Origin: Bacteroidota bacterium | Lineage (GTDB): Bacteria; Bacteroidota; Bacteroidia; Palsa-948 | Reading direction: 5' to 3' | DNA length: 64,000 nt | Assembly: GCA_016195025.1 (NCBI GenBank) | Contig: JACQAL010000013.1 | Location: 35,488 to 99,487, forward strand | Shown: positions 51,765 to 60,937 of the stretch, piece after piece | How the letters are laid out: every line of letters begins with the position of its first letter | Position numbering within the stretch: the stretch's first letter is position 1 | Made by a program: the position numbers and the translations under genes | The notes under the pieces: generated by a model | What the model saw: only the letters and a program-made list of their open reading frames with translations | Databases searched by the model: none | What the model was told of the DNA's origin: nothing

Positions 51765-53048
51765 ATGAAGAAAATTTTTTTCTCAGCAGTTTTTCTTTTC
51801 GCCCTGAATTTTTCAAACGCGCAACTGTATAATTCCACCAATATGTTTTATACCGATGCAGGCGCAATTGTTTTTGTGGACGGAGATGTTTACAACGACA
51901 CTGCGGGGCATATAAAAAACAACGGAGACATTTATTTTACGCAAGACTGGACGAACCATGAGCCGGCATTCGGATTAGATGCAACTGCCGGAACCGTTCA
52001 CATGGCAGGAGCAAATCAACTCATTAAAGGAAGCCAGACCACCACTTTCAATAATCTCGATTGCCAGAACACGGGAACAAAAACGCTGAACATAAACACA
52101 ATTGTTGGCGGAACATCCGGAGTTCTTTCGCTGAACAATGCGCCCTTTAACCTGAATTCAAAAACGCTGATTGTGACCAACCCGCTTCCCGCGGCAGTTA
52201 CGCGAAACAGCGGCTATATAATTTCTGAAACCGACCCCGCTGCCGGATACGGAATTGTAGAATGGAGAATGGGCAACACAACTGCGGGAAATAATTATGT
52301 GTATCCTTTCGGAACTTCTGGCGGAACATATCTTCCTTTTTTATGGAACATAAAAACTGCCGGAGTTGAAACTTCAAACGGAAATATGTCGGTTGCTACG
52401 TATCCGACTAATGTAACTGCCAGCCCGAACAATATGCCGTTTCCAACCGGAGTAACAAATCTTGCTGACGGAAGCGGAAAAAATGCCGCCTCTTATTGCC
52501 TCGACCGCTACTGGATTCTCAACTCAAATAATTATTCCACCAATGCGGTGGCTGATATTACCTTGACTTACCGCGATGCCGAATGGGATAATTCTGTTTC
52601 GGGAACCACCAACAATTTTGCAAGCGAAGATGATTTGAAAGGATGGAAATGGAGCGGAAGCGCGTGGCAAAATCCTCCGGTGGGAATTGTGAATACAAAT
52701 GCAAACACGGTGAGTGTAACGGGCATAAGCGGCTCGGCTCCGTGGACGCTGACAGGAAACGAATTGATTTGCGGAGATTTTTTTATTCCCAATGCATTTT
52801 CTCCCAATGGCGATGGACATAATGAAATTTTCAACGTGAGAAATAAATGCATCAAGGATATTGACCTGAAAATTTTTAACCGATGGGGAAACCTTGTATT
52901 TGAAACCACCGACCCTGCGCAAGGATGGGATGGTTCCACTCCTAAAGGAAAAGACGGTAACGAAGGAGTATATGCCTACCAAGCGAAAGGGCACATGAAT
53001 GACGGAACCGAGATTGATAAGAAGGGAACAGTAACGCTGATGAAATAA
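51765..53048 (+). CDS. Secreted T9SS type B cargo protein
   Basis: This is a 427-residue exported protein. The ATG at 51765 gives the signal peptide MKKIFFSAVFLFALNFSNAQ; the frame upstream to 51699 would precede it with unrelated residues and is rejected. Residues ~22-320 are beta-rich with a filament-like repeat feel (IVFVDGDVYNDTAGHIKNNGDIYFTQDW; GTVHMAGANQLIKGSQTTTFNNLDCQ). The type B CTD covers ~335-427 (CGDFFIPNAFSPNGDGHNEIF; NRWGNLVFET; GWDGSTPKGKDGNEGVYAYQ; KKGTVTLMK). It lies 87 bp after the giant adhesin. The function is unknown. Confidence 0.84.
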   Translation: MKKIFFSAVFLFALNFSNAQLYNSTNMFYTDAGAIVFVDGDVYNDTAGHIKNNGDIYFTQDWTNHEPAFGLDATAGTVHMAGANQLIKGSQTTTFNNLDCQNTGTKTLNINTIVGGTSGVLSLNNAPFNLNSKTLIVTNPLPAAVTRNSGYIISETDPAAGYGIVEWRMGNTTAGNNYVYPFGTSGGTYLPFLWNIKTAGVETSNGNMSVATYPTNVTASPNNMPFPTGVTNLADGSGKNAASYCLDRYWILNSNNYSTNAVADITLTYRDAEWDNSVSGTTNNFASEDDLKGWKWSGSAWQNPPVGIVNTNANTVSVTGISGSAPWTLTGNELICGDFFIPNAFSPNGDGHNEIFNVRNKCIKDIDLKIFNRWGNLVFETTDPAQGWDGSTPKGKDGNEGVYAYQAKGHMNDGTEIDKKGTVTLMK

Positions 53049-53145
53049 TTTCTTTCCGGTTTTTTTACTGCAACATTTTTACTTCTCATTCGTTTTTTAT
53101 TTTTAAGGTATGGAAATTGTTGTTTTTCCTTATCTTTAATAAGCA

Positions 53146-56100
53146 ATGCATACATCCGATTACAATATTCTTCTTGCAAAACTCGATGAGTTCATCCGGA
53201 AGTTTTACAAGAACCAACTCATCAGAGGAATTCTTTACACTACAGGAGTTTTTCTTGCCTTTTATTTAGCAGTTGCATTGTTGGAATATTACGGGCAGTT
53301 CAGCATAACAGTCCGCACGATTTTATTTTACTTGTTTGTTCTCACGAATGGATATGTGATTGCAAAACTCATCCTCATTCCCTTGCTCAAGTTATATCGA
53401 ATGGGAGAAATAATTTCCAACGAGGAGGCATCGCAAATCATAGGAAAACATTTTTCAAATGTGCAGGATAAACTTCTGAATGTTCTCCAATTAAAAAATC
53501 TTGAACGCTCTTCCATTCTTGTTGAAGCGAGTATCAATCAGAAAATAAAAGAACTCAAACCCATTCCGTTTGCTTCCGCCATTGATTTGCGGCAGAATAA
53601 AAAATATTTAAAGTATGCATTGATTCCGCTTCTGTTTTTCTTTGTAATTTTATTTGGCGCGCCCAGCATTATTAAAGACAGCACTAAAAGATTGATTGAA
53701 CACCGGACTTATTTTGAAAAGCAGGCGCCATTCCAGTTTCTCATTCAGAACAAAGAATTGAAAATTCCCCGGCAGGAAGATTTTCTTTTGGAAGTTAAAA
53801 TGAACGGCAAAGAAATTCCCGATGAAATTTTTGTTGACTTAAATGGAACAGAATATAAATTGACGAAAGAAAACAAAAATGAATTCAGTTTTCTTTTCAA
53901 GAACGTGCAGAAAAATATTCCGTTTCATCTTTCTGCCGATGGATTTTCTTCTAGGGAATATGAAATTCTTGCGCTGCCGAAACCCATGCTGCTCGATTTT
54001 TCTTTGGAGCTGAATTATCCGAAATATATAGGAAAGAAAAATGAAATGCTTCACAACACGGGCGATTTGGTAATTCCTGCCGGAACAAAAGTTACGTGGA
54101 ATTTTTCCACACAGAATACAAAGCAGATGAAACTTCGCGTGGGCGACACCGCGTTTTTTGTCGCGCCTGCGGAAGAAAATAAATTCACTGCGTCACAAAC
54201 TTTCCTGAAGGATAAAACTTATTCCATCAACACTTCCAATGAATTTCTGCAGAACAAAGATTCGGTTTCTTATTCCGTGAATGTGGTGCCCGATATGTTT
54301 CCTTCCATTGAAGTGGAAGAGAAAAAAGATTCTGTTTCGTTCAGGCAGTTTTATTATGCGGGAAATATCAAGGATGATTATGGTTTCAGCCGGTTAACTT
54401 TTAATTATCATTTTCTCAAGCACACTGACTCAACAGGAAATCCCAAATCCCAAATCCCAAATCCCAAATCTGAAAATATTCCCATCGCGAAACCGATTAC
54501 GCAGCAATCGTTTTATCATTTCTGGGACATGACCCATCTTTCCATTTCTCCCGGTGATGAGATTGAATATTATTTTGAAGTATGGGACAATGACGGAGTG
54601 AACGGAAGCAAGTCCGCCAAGTCGCAAACGTTCATATATCACGCGCCCTCGCTGAAAGAAATTGCGCAGAACACCGAGAAGAAAAATTCTGAAATCAAAA
54701 GCGAGATGACAGAAAGCATTTCTCAGGCAAAAGAATTGCAGAAGGAATTGGAAGATTTATATAAAAAAGTTTTGGAAAAGAAAACGCTTTCGTGGGAAGA
54801 AAAGAAAAAACTGGAAGACCTGTTGAAGCAGCAAAAAGAGTTGGAGAAAAAAATGGACGACATCAAAAAAGAAAACTTGCAGAACAACGAGCAGCAGAAT
54901 GAATTTCAGAAACCGAATCCCGAACTGCTGGAAAAACAAAAACAACTTCAGGATTTGTTCGAGAAAGTGATGAGCGAAGACATGAAAAAATTATATGACG
55001 AAATGCAGAAATTAATGGACAAGATGGATAAAAATAAAATCCAGGAGATGCTCGAAAAAATGCAGTTGTCGAATAAGGATGTGGAAAAAGAACTCGACCG
55101 CAACCTTGAACTCTTCAAGAAGATGGAATTCGAGCAGAAGTTTCAGGAGACATTAAAACAACTGGAAGAACTTTCTAAAAAGCAGGATGAACTCGGAGAT
55201 AAATCGCTCGATAAAAAAGCGGATGAAAAAGATTTGAAGAAACAGCAGGATTCACTGAACAAACAATTTGACGATATTAAAAAAGCGATGGACGATTTGC
55301 AAAAGAAAAATGATGCGCTCGAAAAACCGGAGAAGATGCCCGACACAAAACAGAAGCAGGAAGAAATTTCAAAAGACCAGCAGAACGCTTCGCAGGAACT
55401 AAGCAGCGGAAAAAATAAAAATGCTTCTAAGTCGCAGAAGAACGCTTCTCAAAAGATGAACCAGATGTCGCAGCAGATGGGAGAACTGATGGCGCAAATG
55501 CAGCAACAGCAGGAAGGCGAAGACGAACAAGCGCTGCGTGATATTCTGAACAACCTCATTCAACTTTCGTTTGACCAGGAAGCGCTGATGAAAGATGCGG
55601 ATAAAACAAAAACAGATAATCCGCAGTATGTAAAACTTTCGCAGCAACAGAAAAAATTAAAAGACGATGCCAAAATGATTGAAGATAGTTTATTCGCGCT
55701 GAGTAAACGGCAAGCGGCTATTCAATCGGTAGTGAACAGGGAAATTTCTGCCATCAATTCCAACATGGAAAAATCCATCGAACTCATGGGAAAAAGAGAA
55801 AATCGTTTTGCTCCTGATATTTCTTCGAAGCAGCAATTTTCCATGACTTCCATAAACAATCTCGCGCTCATGCTTGACCAATCGCTGAGCGATATGCAAA
55901 ACAATTGCAAGAGCAGCGGGCAGTGCACCAAGCCGGGCTCGTGCAAAAAACCGGGGCATGGAAAAAAACCTTCTTCGGCAAGCATGCGGCAAATGCAGGA
56001 GCAATTAAAAAAGCAAATGGAAGCGCTCAAGAAAGGAATGGAGCAAGGCAAAAAGCAAGGCGGGCAGCAGGGAAATTCAAACTGGAGCCAGGAAATGGTG

Positions 56101-56505
56101 AAGATTGCCGCGCAGCAGGAAGCCCTCAAGCAAATGCTTCAGCAAATGAACAAGGAAGGGGGAATGAACCCGGGCGATATGAAAAATACGCTGAAGATGA
56201 TTGAAGAATCACAAAAAGATGTGGTGAACCGTAATATTACGGAAGAAACAATGAAGCGCCAGCAACAGATTTTAGAAAAACTTTTGGATTACGAAAAGGC
56301 AGAGAAAGAACGTGATACTGAACAAAAAAGACAAGCCACCGAAGCAAAAGATGAACAAAAACGTAACCTTTTCCAATTTAAAGAGTATAACCTTCGAAAA
56401 GAGACCGAGACCGAGTTGCTGAAAACAATGCCTCCCTCTTTTAAAAGTTACTATAAAAATAAAGTATCCGAGTATTTTAATAATTTAGCAAACGAAAAAC
56501 AATAA
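53146..56505 (+). CDS. DUF4175-like membrane protein with long coiled coil
   Basis: This 1119-residue protein has two N-terminal TM helices (~24-46 and ~53-78) and a third at ~155-175. A periplasmic-looking beta-rich region follows (~185-500). A very long Lys/Glu/Gln-rich coiled coil covers ~510-1060 (e.g. KELQKELEDLYKKVLEKKTLSWEEKKKLEDLLKQQKELEKK, motif quoted in part). A Cys-containing patch lies near ~925 (CKSSGQCTKPGSCKKPGHGKKP). The architecture matches DUF4175 proteins of Bacteroidota, whose role is unknown. A 7-bp array (54438-54471) inserts [11 protein letters not shown] near residue 433. The RsbW-like gene starts 7 bp downstream. Confidence 0.85.
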   Translation: MHTSDYNILLAKLDEFIRKFYKNQLIRGILYTTGVFLAFYLAVALLEYYGQFSITVRTILFYLFVLTNGYVIAKLILIPLLKLYRMGEIISNEEASQIIGKHFSNVQDKLLNVLQLKNLERSSILVEASINQKIKELKPIPFASAIDLRQNKKYLKYALIPLLFFFVILFGAPSIIKDSTKRLIEHRTYFEKQAPFQFLIQNKELKIPRQEDFLLEVKMNGKEIPDEIFVDLNGTEYKLTKENKNEFSFLFKNVQKNIPFHLSADGFSSREYEILALPKPMLLDFSLELNYPKYIGKKNEMLHNTGDLVIPAGTKVTWNFSTQNTKQMKLRVGDTAFFVAPAEENKFTASQTFLKDKTYSINTSNEFLQNKDSVSYSVNVVPDMFPSIEVEEKKDSVSFRQFYYAGNIKDDYGFSRLTFNYHFLKHTDSTGNPKSQIPNPKSENIPIAKPITQQSFYHFWDMTHLSISPGDEIEYYFEVWDNDGVNGSKSAKSQTFIYHAPSLKEIAQNTEKKNSEIKSEMTESISQAKELQKELEDLYKKVLEKKTLSWEEKKKLEDLLKQQKELEKKMDDIKKENLQNNEQQNEFQKPNPELLEKQKQLQDLFEKVMSEDMKKLYDEMQKLMDKMDKNKIQEMLEKMQLSNKDVEKELDRNLELFKKMEFEQKFQETLKQLEELSKKQDELGDKSLDKKADEKDLKKQQDSLNKQFDDIKKAMDDLQKKNDALEKPEKMPDTKQKQEEISKDQQNASQELSSGKNKNASKSQKNASQKMNQMSQQMGELMAQMQQQQEGEDEQALRDILNNLIQLSFDQEALMKDADKTKTDNPQYVKLSQQQKKLKDDAKMIEDSLFALSKRQAAIQSVVNREISAINSNMEKSIELMGKRENRFAPDISSKQQFSMTSINNLALMLDQSLSDMQNNCKSSGQCTKPGSCKKPGHGKKPSSASMRQMQEQLKKQMEALKKGMEQGKKQGGQQGNSNWSQEMVKIAAQQEALKQMLQQMNKEGGMNPGDMKNTLKMIEESQKDVVNRNITEETMKRQQQILEKLLDYEKAEKERDTEQKRQATEAKDEQKRNLFQFKEYNLRKETETELLKTMPPSFKSYYKNKVSEYFNNLANEKQ
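54438..54471. repeat. 7-bp tandem array (AAATCCC)4.9 inside the DUF4175-like gene
   Basis: Four perfect AAATCCC units and a partial fifth. AAATCCC is a rotation of the complement of GATTTGG, the gcvP array unit. The translated peptide [11 protein letters not shown] is identical. Confidence 0.93.
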
Positions 56506-56512
56506 ACAAAAA

Positions 56513-56938
56513 ATGGTCTTGGCAGAAAATCAGAAATTACTCATCCCTTCTAAGGCGGAAAACATGGTGCTGGTTGAAAAACTGGTGGACGATGTTTGCG
56601 ATTTGTTTGACATAAAAGAAGATTTATACGGGCATATTCTCGTAGCGCTCACCGAAGCGGTGAACAATTCTCTTCAGCACGGCAACAAAGCAAACCCCGA
56701 TAAAAATATTGAGGTGACTTTTAAAATGAAAGACAGCAAATTATTTTTCACGGTAAAAGACCACGGTCCCGGGTTCGATCACACAAATCTTCCCGACCCC
56801 ACCGACCCGAAGAATATTGAAAAGCCAACCGGCAGAGGAATTTTTCTGATGAAACATCTTTCCGACAATGTTTCTTTTGAAGACAAAGGCACTAAAGTGA
56901 TTCTGGAATTCATTCTGAACAAACAAAAGCCCTCCTGA
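56513..56938 (+). CDS. RsbW-like ATP-binding protein (GHKL fold)
   Basis: This 141-residue GHKL/HATPase domain protein of the anti-sigma-regulatory (RsbW/SpoIIAB) type has the N-box EAVNNSLQHGNKAN, G1 box DHGPGFDH and G2 box GRGIFLMKHLSD. These bind ATP and usually phosphorylate an anti-sigma-factor antagonist. No STAS-domain antagonist or matching sigma factor lies beside it. In Bacteroidota it is commonly found next to a DUF4175-like gene, as here (7-bp gap), suggesting a shared job. Confidence 0.88.
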   Translation: MVLAENQKLLIPSKAENMVLVEKLVDDVCDLFDIKEDLYGHILVALTEAVNNSLQHGNKANPDKNIEVTFKMKDSKLFFTVKDHGPGFDHTNLPDPTDPKNIEKPTGRGIFLMKHLSDNVSFEDKGTKVILEFILNKQKPS

Positions 56939-56990
56939 ATTTGTTTCCCTGATCGAAATCGAAGGGACTTTTTAATTAACTTTACCTACT

Positions 56991-57200
56991 ATGTTCAATT
57001 TAGGCGGAAGCGAAATCTTTTTTATCCTGTTCATCATTCTTCTTTTTTTCGGCTCGAAAAAAATTCCCGAACTCGCGCGCGGATTAGGCAAAGGACTGCG
57101 CGAAATGAAAGAAGCCGCCAGCGGAATTGAAAAAGAAATTACCAAAGAAGTAAATGAGGTGAAAGAAAGCGCGGAGGTGAAGAAAATGACGGACGAGTAA
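56991..57200 (+). CDS. tatA: Twin-arginine translocase subunit TatA/E
   Basis: TatA oligomers form the pore of the Tat pathway, which exports folded proteins. The 69-residue protein has a single N-terminal TM helix ([29 protein letters not shown]). The [16 protein letters not shown] hinge and amphipathic helix are diagnostic. A charged tail rich in Glu/Lys follows. tatC is not in the window. It follows the RsbW-like gene by 52 bp. Confidence 0.94.
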   Translation: MFNLGGSEIFFILFIILLFFGSKKIPELARGLGKGLREMKEAASGIEKEITKEVNEVKESAEVKKMTDE

Positions 57201-57214
57201 TTTTTTCTATCTCC

Positions 57215-60200
57215 TTACTTCAAAATCGAAACATTCCCCTGCTTATCCACGGTGGTTTCGTCCACAAAAACAATATGCAGCACATACACCACCACCTCTG
57301 AATCCATTACTTTTCCCTGTCGCATCGGAACTCCGTCCCATGCCTGTGAAGCATTGGTGGTTTCAAAAACCTTTTCGCCCCAGCGGTCGTAAATTGCAAG
57401 TTTGAATTCTTTGATGCAGGCAACAATTTCGGGAGGAAAAATTTTCAGCACATCGTTTTCTCCGTCACTGTTGGGCGAAAAAGCGTTGGGCAGAAAATAA
57501 CCGCTTCCGCAGGGCGGTTCCACCAAAATTTTCACGCAGGCGGTATCCGCGCATCCGCTCGTGTCAGATACGCTCACGCAATATTGGGTGCTCGCGGTTG
57601 GCGTGGCAACAGGATTTGCACAGTTGGTGCAACTCAATCCACCGGAGGGAAACCACGAATAGGTTGTTCCACCGGAAGAAGAAAGTTGAACCGAACTTCC
57701 GAAAGGAATCGCTGAACTTGTTCCGGCAACGGCTTTAGGTCCTCCCGTCAATCCCACCGATACGGAAAAAGTTTGGGAGCATCCGTTCGCATCGGTTATA
57801 ATTACAGAGTAGGTTCCCGAAGAAAGCCCCGTAGCGGTTTGCGTTCCCTGGAAATTATTCCACACATACGTGAAAGGAGCATTTCCGCCCGAAGGATTTG
57901 CGGTGGCGGTTCCATCGCTCGTGCCGCAATTGGCAGGCGTGGAAGAAAGCGTTGCAGTAACGGCAGGCGGCTGCGCAATAGTTATTGTCTGAAGATTGCT
58001 GCATCCGCTTGCATCGGTAACAACAACGGTATATGTTCCCGCAGAAAGCCCGGTGGCAGAAGAAATGGTTTGCCCGCTGCTCCACCAATATGTATAAGGA
58101 GCACTGCCTCCTGTTACCGCTGCCGCTGCCGAGCCGTTGCTTCCTCCGTTGCAGGTAACCGTGTTGGTGGAGGATGCACTAACGTTGGGTCCGTTTGCAT
58201 TTGCAATGTTTGCCGTTTGTGTTTGCGTGCAGCCGTTCGCATCGGTAATAGTGCAGGTGTAATTTCCCACAGCAAGGTTGGAAATGGAAGATGTGGATTG
58301 CCCGCTGCTCCACGAATAAGTTAAGTTTCCCGTGCCTCCTGTTGCTGTCACGGTTGCCGCTCCCGTGCTCGAACCGCAAGTGGTGTTGGTAACCGAAACG
58401 CTCGAAGTGATTACAGGCGGCTGTGAAATGGAAACCGTTTGATTGCCCGCGCATCCTGCCGCATCGGTAATAATAATAGTATATGTTCCTGCGGAAAGAT
58501 TGGAAACGGAAGAAGTAGTTTGCCCGCTGCTCCACGAATAAGTATAAGGCGCTGTTCCTCCGCTTGCGTTGGCAGAAGCCGAGCCGTTGCTTCCTCCGTT
58601 GCAAAGTAAATTAGTTGGCGTTACCGCCACCGATAAACTGGGCGTGGTGGTAATAAGCGCAGTGGCGGAAGTGGTGCAGCCGTTTGCATCGGTAATAGTT
58701 ACCGAATAATTTCCTGCGGAAAGATTAGAAACAGAAGAAGTGCTTTGCCCGCTGCTCCACGAATAAGTATAAGGCGATGTTCCTCCGCTGGAAGAAACAG
58801 CCGCGCTGCCGTTGTTTCCTCCGCACGAAGAAGAAGTAATGGTGGTAGTTGCTGCAATGGCGGGCGGCTGCGTGATGGAAACCGTTGCCGTGCTGGTTGC
58901 GCCCGAAGCATCTTTCACAGTTACTGTATAATTTCCAGCGCATAATCCTGTGGCAGTGGAAGTAGTTTGTCCGTTGCTCCAGGTATAAGTATAAGGCGAT
59001 GTTCCGCTTGAAACGGTTGCTGTGGCAGTGCCGTTGCATTGCGCGTTGCATTTCGGATTCACGCCTGCTGCGGTTACTGCCAGCGAAGAAGTTGAACAAA
59101 CAGGTGAAACTTTTTTGCAGGCCGACATGTTCACCGAAGCGGCAAACCCGTTTCCGCAGGCAACCACTTCGCCATTGGTGTTCACCGCCACATCGTAAAC
59201 TTCTGCCGGAACATTGGCGGAAGAAAGCAGATTCAAACCTGCATCGTACTTATGAATTTTTCCGTTCGCGCCCACGTACACATTTCCGCAGGAATCAATG
59301 TCAATTCCTCCGGTGCCCATGGAAATTTGTCCGCTCGCAGTAGTAGTTATCCCATTCGGAACAGAAACCTGGTTTACAATGGCGCCTGTGGAAATATTTC
59401 TCCGGTAAAGCGTGGCGCCTGTGAGTGTATAAAGGTCGGAGTTGGTGGCAGCAATGGCGTTCACTCCCTGGTTGGTTACTCCATAGCCCGCGCAGCCGTA
59501 ACTGAATGTATAAGTGGTTGCCGCGCGGTAATTAATGGCGAGCGCGGTGGTGAACGAACCAATGGTATCGAACGTAGCAAAATGATAATCGCCATTGGGC
59601 GCTTTGCACAGCGCGCGTATTTCATTCGGATTGGTTACTGCTGGAAAAGGCGGAGGGAATGGCTGAAACGAAACTACTTTTGCCACCGCCACACTGCTGA
59701 TGACAGAGCCGTTTGTTAAATTAATAGTGTATGCCCGTCCTTCGCCTGTGAGTTGAAGCATGGGATTAAAAGTGAGCCGCGTTCCGCCCATGACCAGTTG
59801 CGTGTAATCGCAGTTGAACGAGCCATGCCAGTATTCATCGTTGCTTCCTCCGTTTGCCGTCCATGCCTGTGTGCCTGCAGTACTTATTTTCCGGATGACT
59901 GCGGACGAACCGGAAGTAACATAACTCTCGCCTGTTTGCGGCTGCGTAATCAATGTTCCAATCCAGTTGCCGGAAGCAGCCCATCCTGAATTATATGTCC
60001 ATTGAATCGCTCCTGCGGCATTAAACTTTTTCAGTTTGGTTACCGAATCGCCCCATACATATACGTTGCCGGCATAGTCGGTTTCAACATCCCATGCTTT
60101 GTTCAGTCCACCGGTAAAAACAGGGCTTACCGTCCAGGGGTCAATGATGATTGCAGCGTTTGCTTTTCCTTCCCCGTCAGGAAGAGAAAAAGAAACAACA

Positions 60201-60922
60201 TTATTTTTTACAGAGAAGGAAGAAGAAATTTTTTTATGATTGCTTTCATAGAAAGTAAAAGGAGCATGGTCAATAATATCTCCGAACAATGTTGGAATAT
60301 GAATATTTCCTTCCGCATCGGTAAAAATTTTTTCGGGACCGGAATATTTCATTTTCACTTTTGAAACATCCGCTCCCGGGTGAAGTATAAGAGAATATTT
60401 TATTCCTTCTTTTCCTTCAGGGAAAATATATTCCACATCTATATTCGGATAAAGATTTTTGTAAATAAGTTTTTTATAGGCGGGAATGAAGTTGCTGTTT
60501 TTTCCCGCTGCCGTAGCGTAACTGAAATAATCTTCCGATTTGTCTTCGCCTGTTACTTCCGCATCGGGGTTTGCATTTTCCCATTGCAGATGAATGAGCG
60601 CGGTGGTGATTTTTGCGGAGTGTTCTTCCTTTTCATGCTCGCGGAATTCTTTTTCGCTCCTGAATTTTTTTCCCCATTCATTCTCTTTTTCTTTTTTCCG
60701 TTCGGCTTTGTCGAAGCGGTACGTCAAGCCCTGCTTGGTAAAATAAATCTGCGCGGCATCCCAATCCACCGCATACAAAATTTTTGTGCCGGGCAAATTA
60801 TTTCTGCCGTCAAACTGCGATTTGTTTTCGATGAAGCGTTTTGTTTGAAAGGAAGTGTTCCAGTCGAGCGAGTAAGAAAAAAACGGAAGAAGAAAAATAA
60901 ACGGGAAGGAAAGTTTTTTCAT
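57215..60922 (-). CDS. Large T9SS type B protein with SprB repeats
   Basis: This is a 1235-residue exported protein. The signal peptide (MKKLSFPFIFLLPFFSYS) is followed by an N-terminal DUF7948-like domain (FIENKSQFDGRNNLPGTKILYAVD; NANPDAEVTGED; HPGADVSKVKMKYSGPE). A beta-propeller-like region covers ~270-620. Six SprB-type repeats (GGTSPYTYSWSSGQSTSSVSNLSAGNYSVTITDANGC, in part) lie at ~630-1060. One Ig-like repeat follows (SSGGTTYSWFPSGG). The type B CTD covers ~1135-1235 (LPNAFSPNSDGENDVLKIF; YDRWGEKVFETT; QGNVSILK). SprB repeats occur in gliding adhesins. It converges with tatA with 14 bp between stops. Confidence 0.87.
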   Translation of the reverse strand: MKKLSFPFIFLLPFFSYSLDWNTSFQTKRFIENKSQFDGRNNLPGTKILYAVDWDAAQIYFTKQGLTYRFDKAERKKEKENEWGKKFRSEKEFREHEKEEHSAKITTALIHLQWENANPDAEVTGEDKSEDYFSYATAAGKNSNFIPAYKKLIYKNLYPNIDVEYIFPEGKEGIKYSLILHPGADVSKVKMKYSGPEKIFTDAEGNIHIPTLFGDIIDHAPFTFYESNHKKISSSFSVKNNVVSFSLPDGEGKANAAIIIDPWTVSPVFTGGLNKAWDVETDYAGNVYVWGDSVTKLKKFNAAGAIQWTYNSGWAASGNWIGTLITQPQTGESYVTSGSSAVIRKISTAGTQAWTANGGSNDEYWHGSFNCDYTQLVMGGTRLTFNPMLQLTGEGRAYTINLTNGSVISSVAVAKVVSFQPFPPPFPAVTNPNEIRALCKAPNGDYHFATFDTIGSFTTALAINYRAATTYTFSYGCAGYGVTNQGVNAIAATNSDLYTLTGATLYRRNISTGAIVNQVSVPNGITTTASGQISMGTGGIDIDSCGNVYVGANGKIHKYDAGLNLLSSANVPAEVYDVAVNTNGEVVACGNGFAASVNMSACKKVSPVCSTSSLAVTAAGVNPKCNAQCNGTATATVSSGTSPYTYTWSNGQTTSTATGLCAGNYTVTVKDASGATSTATVSITQPPAIAATTTITSSSCGGNNGSAAVSSSGGTSPYTYSWSSGQSTSSVSNLSAGNYSVTITDANGCTTSATALITTTPSLSVAVTPTNLLCNGGSNGSASANASGGTAPYTYSWSSGQTTSSVSNLSAGTYTIIITDAAGCAGNQTVSISQPPVITSSVSVTNTTCGSSTGAATVTATGGTGNLTYSWSSGQSTSSISNLAVGNYTCTITDANGCTQTQTANIANANGPNVSASSTNTVTCNGGSNGSAAAAVTGGSAPYTYWWSSGQTISSATGLSAGTYTVVVTDASGCSNLQTITIAQPPAVTATLSSTPANCGTSDGTATANPSGGNAPFTYVWNNFQGTQTATGLSSGTYSVIITDANGCSQTFSVSVGLTGGPKAVAGTSSAIPFGSSVQLSSSGGTTYSWFPSGGLSCTNCANPVATPTASTQYCVSVSDTSGCADTACVKILVEPPCGSGYFLPNAFSPNSDGENDVLKIFPPEIVACIKEFKLAIYDRWGEKVFETTNASQAWDGVPMRQGKVMDSEVVVYVLHIVFVDETTVDKQGNVSILK

Positions 60923-60937
60923 ACGCTTGAACGGGTT

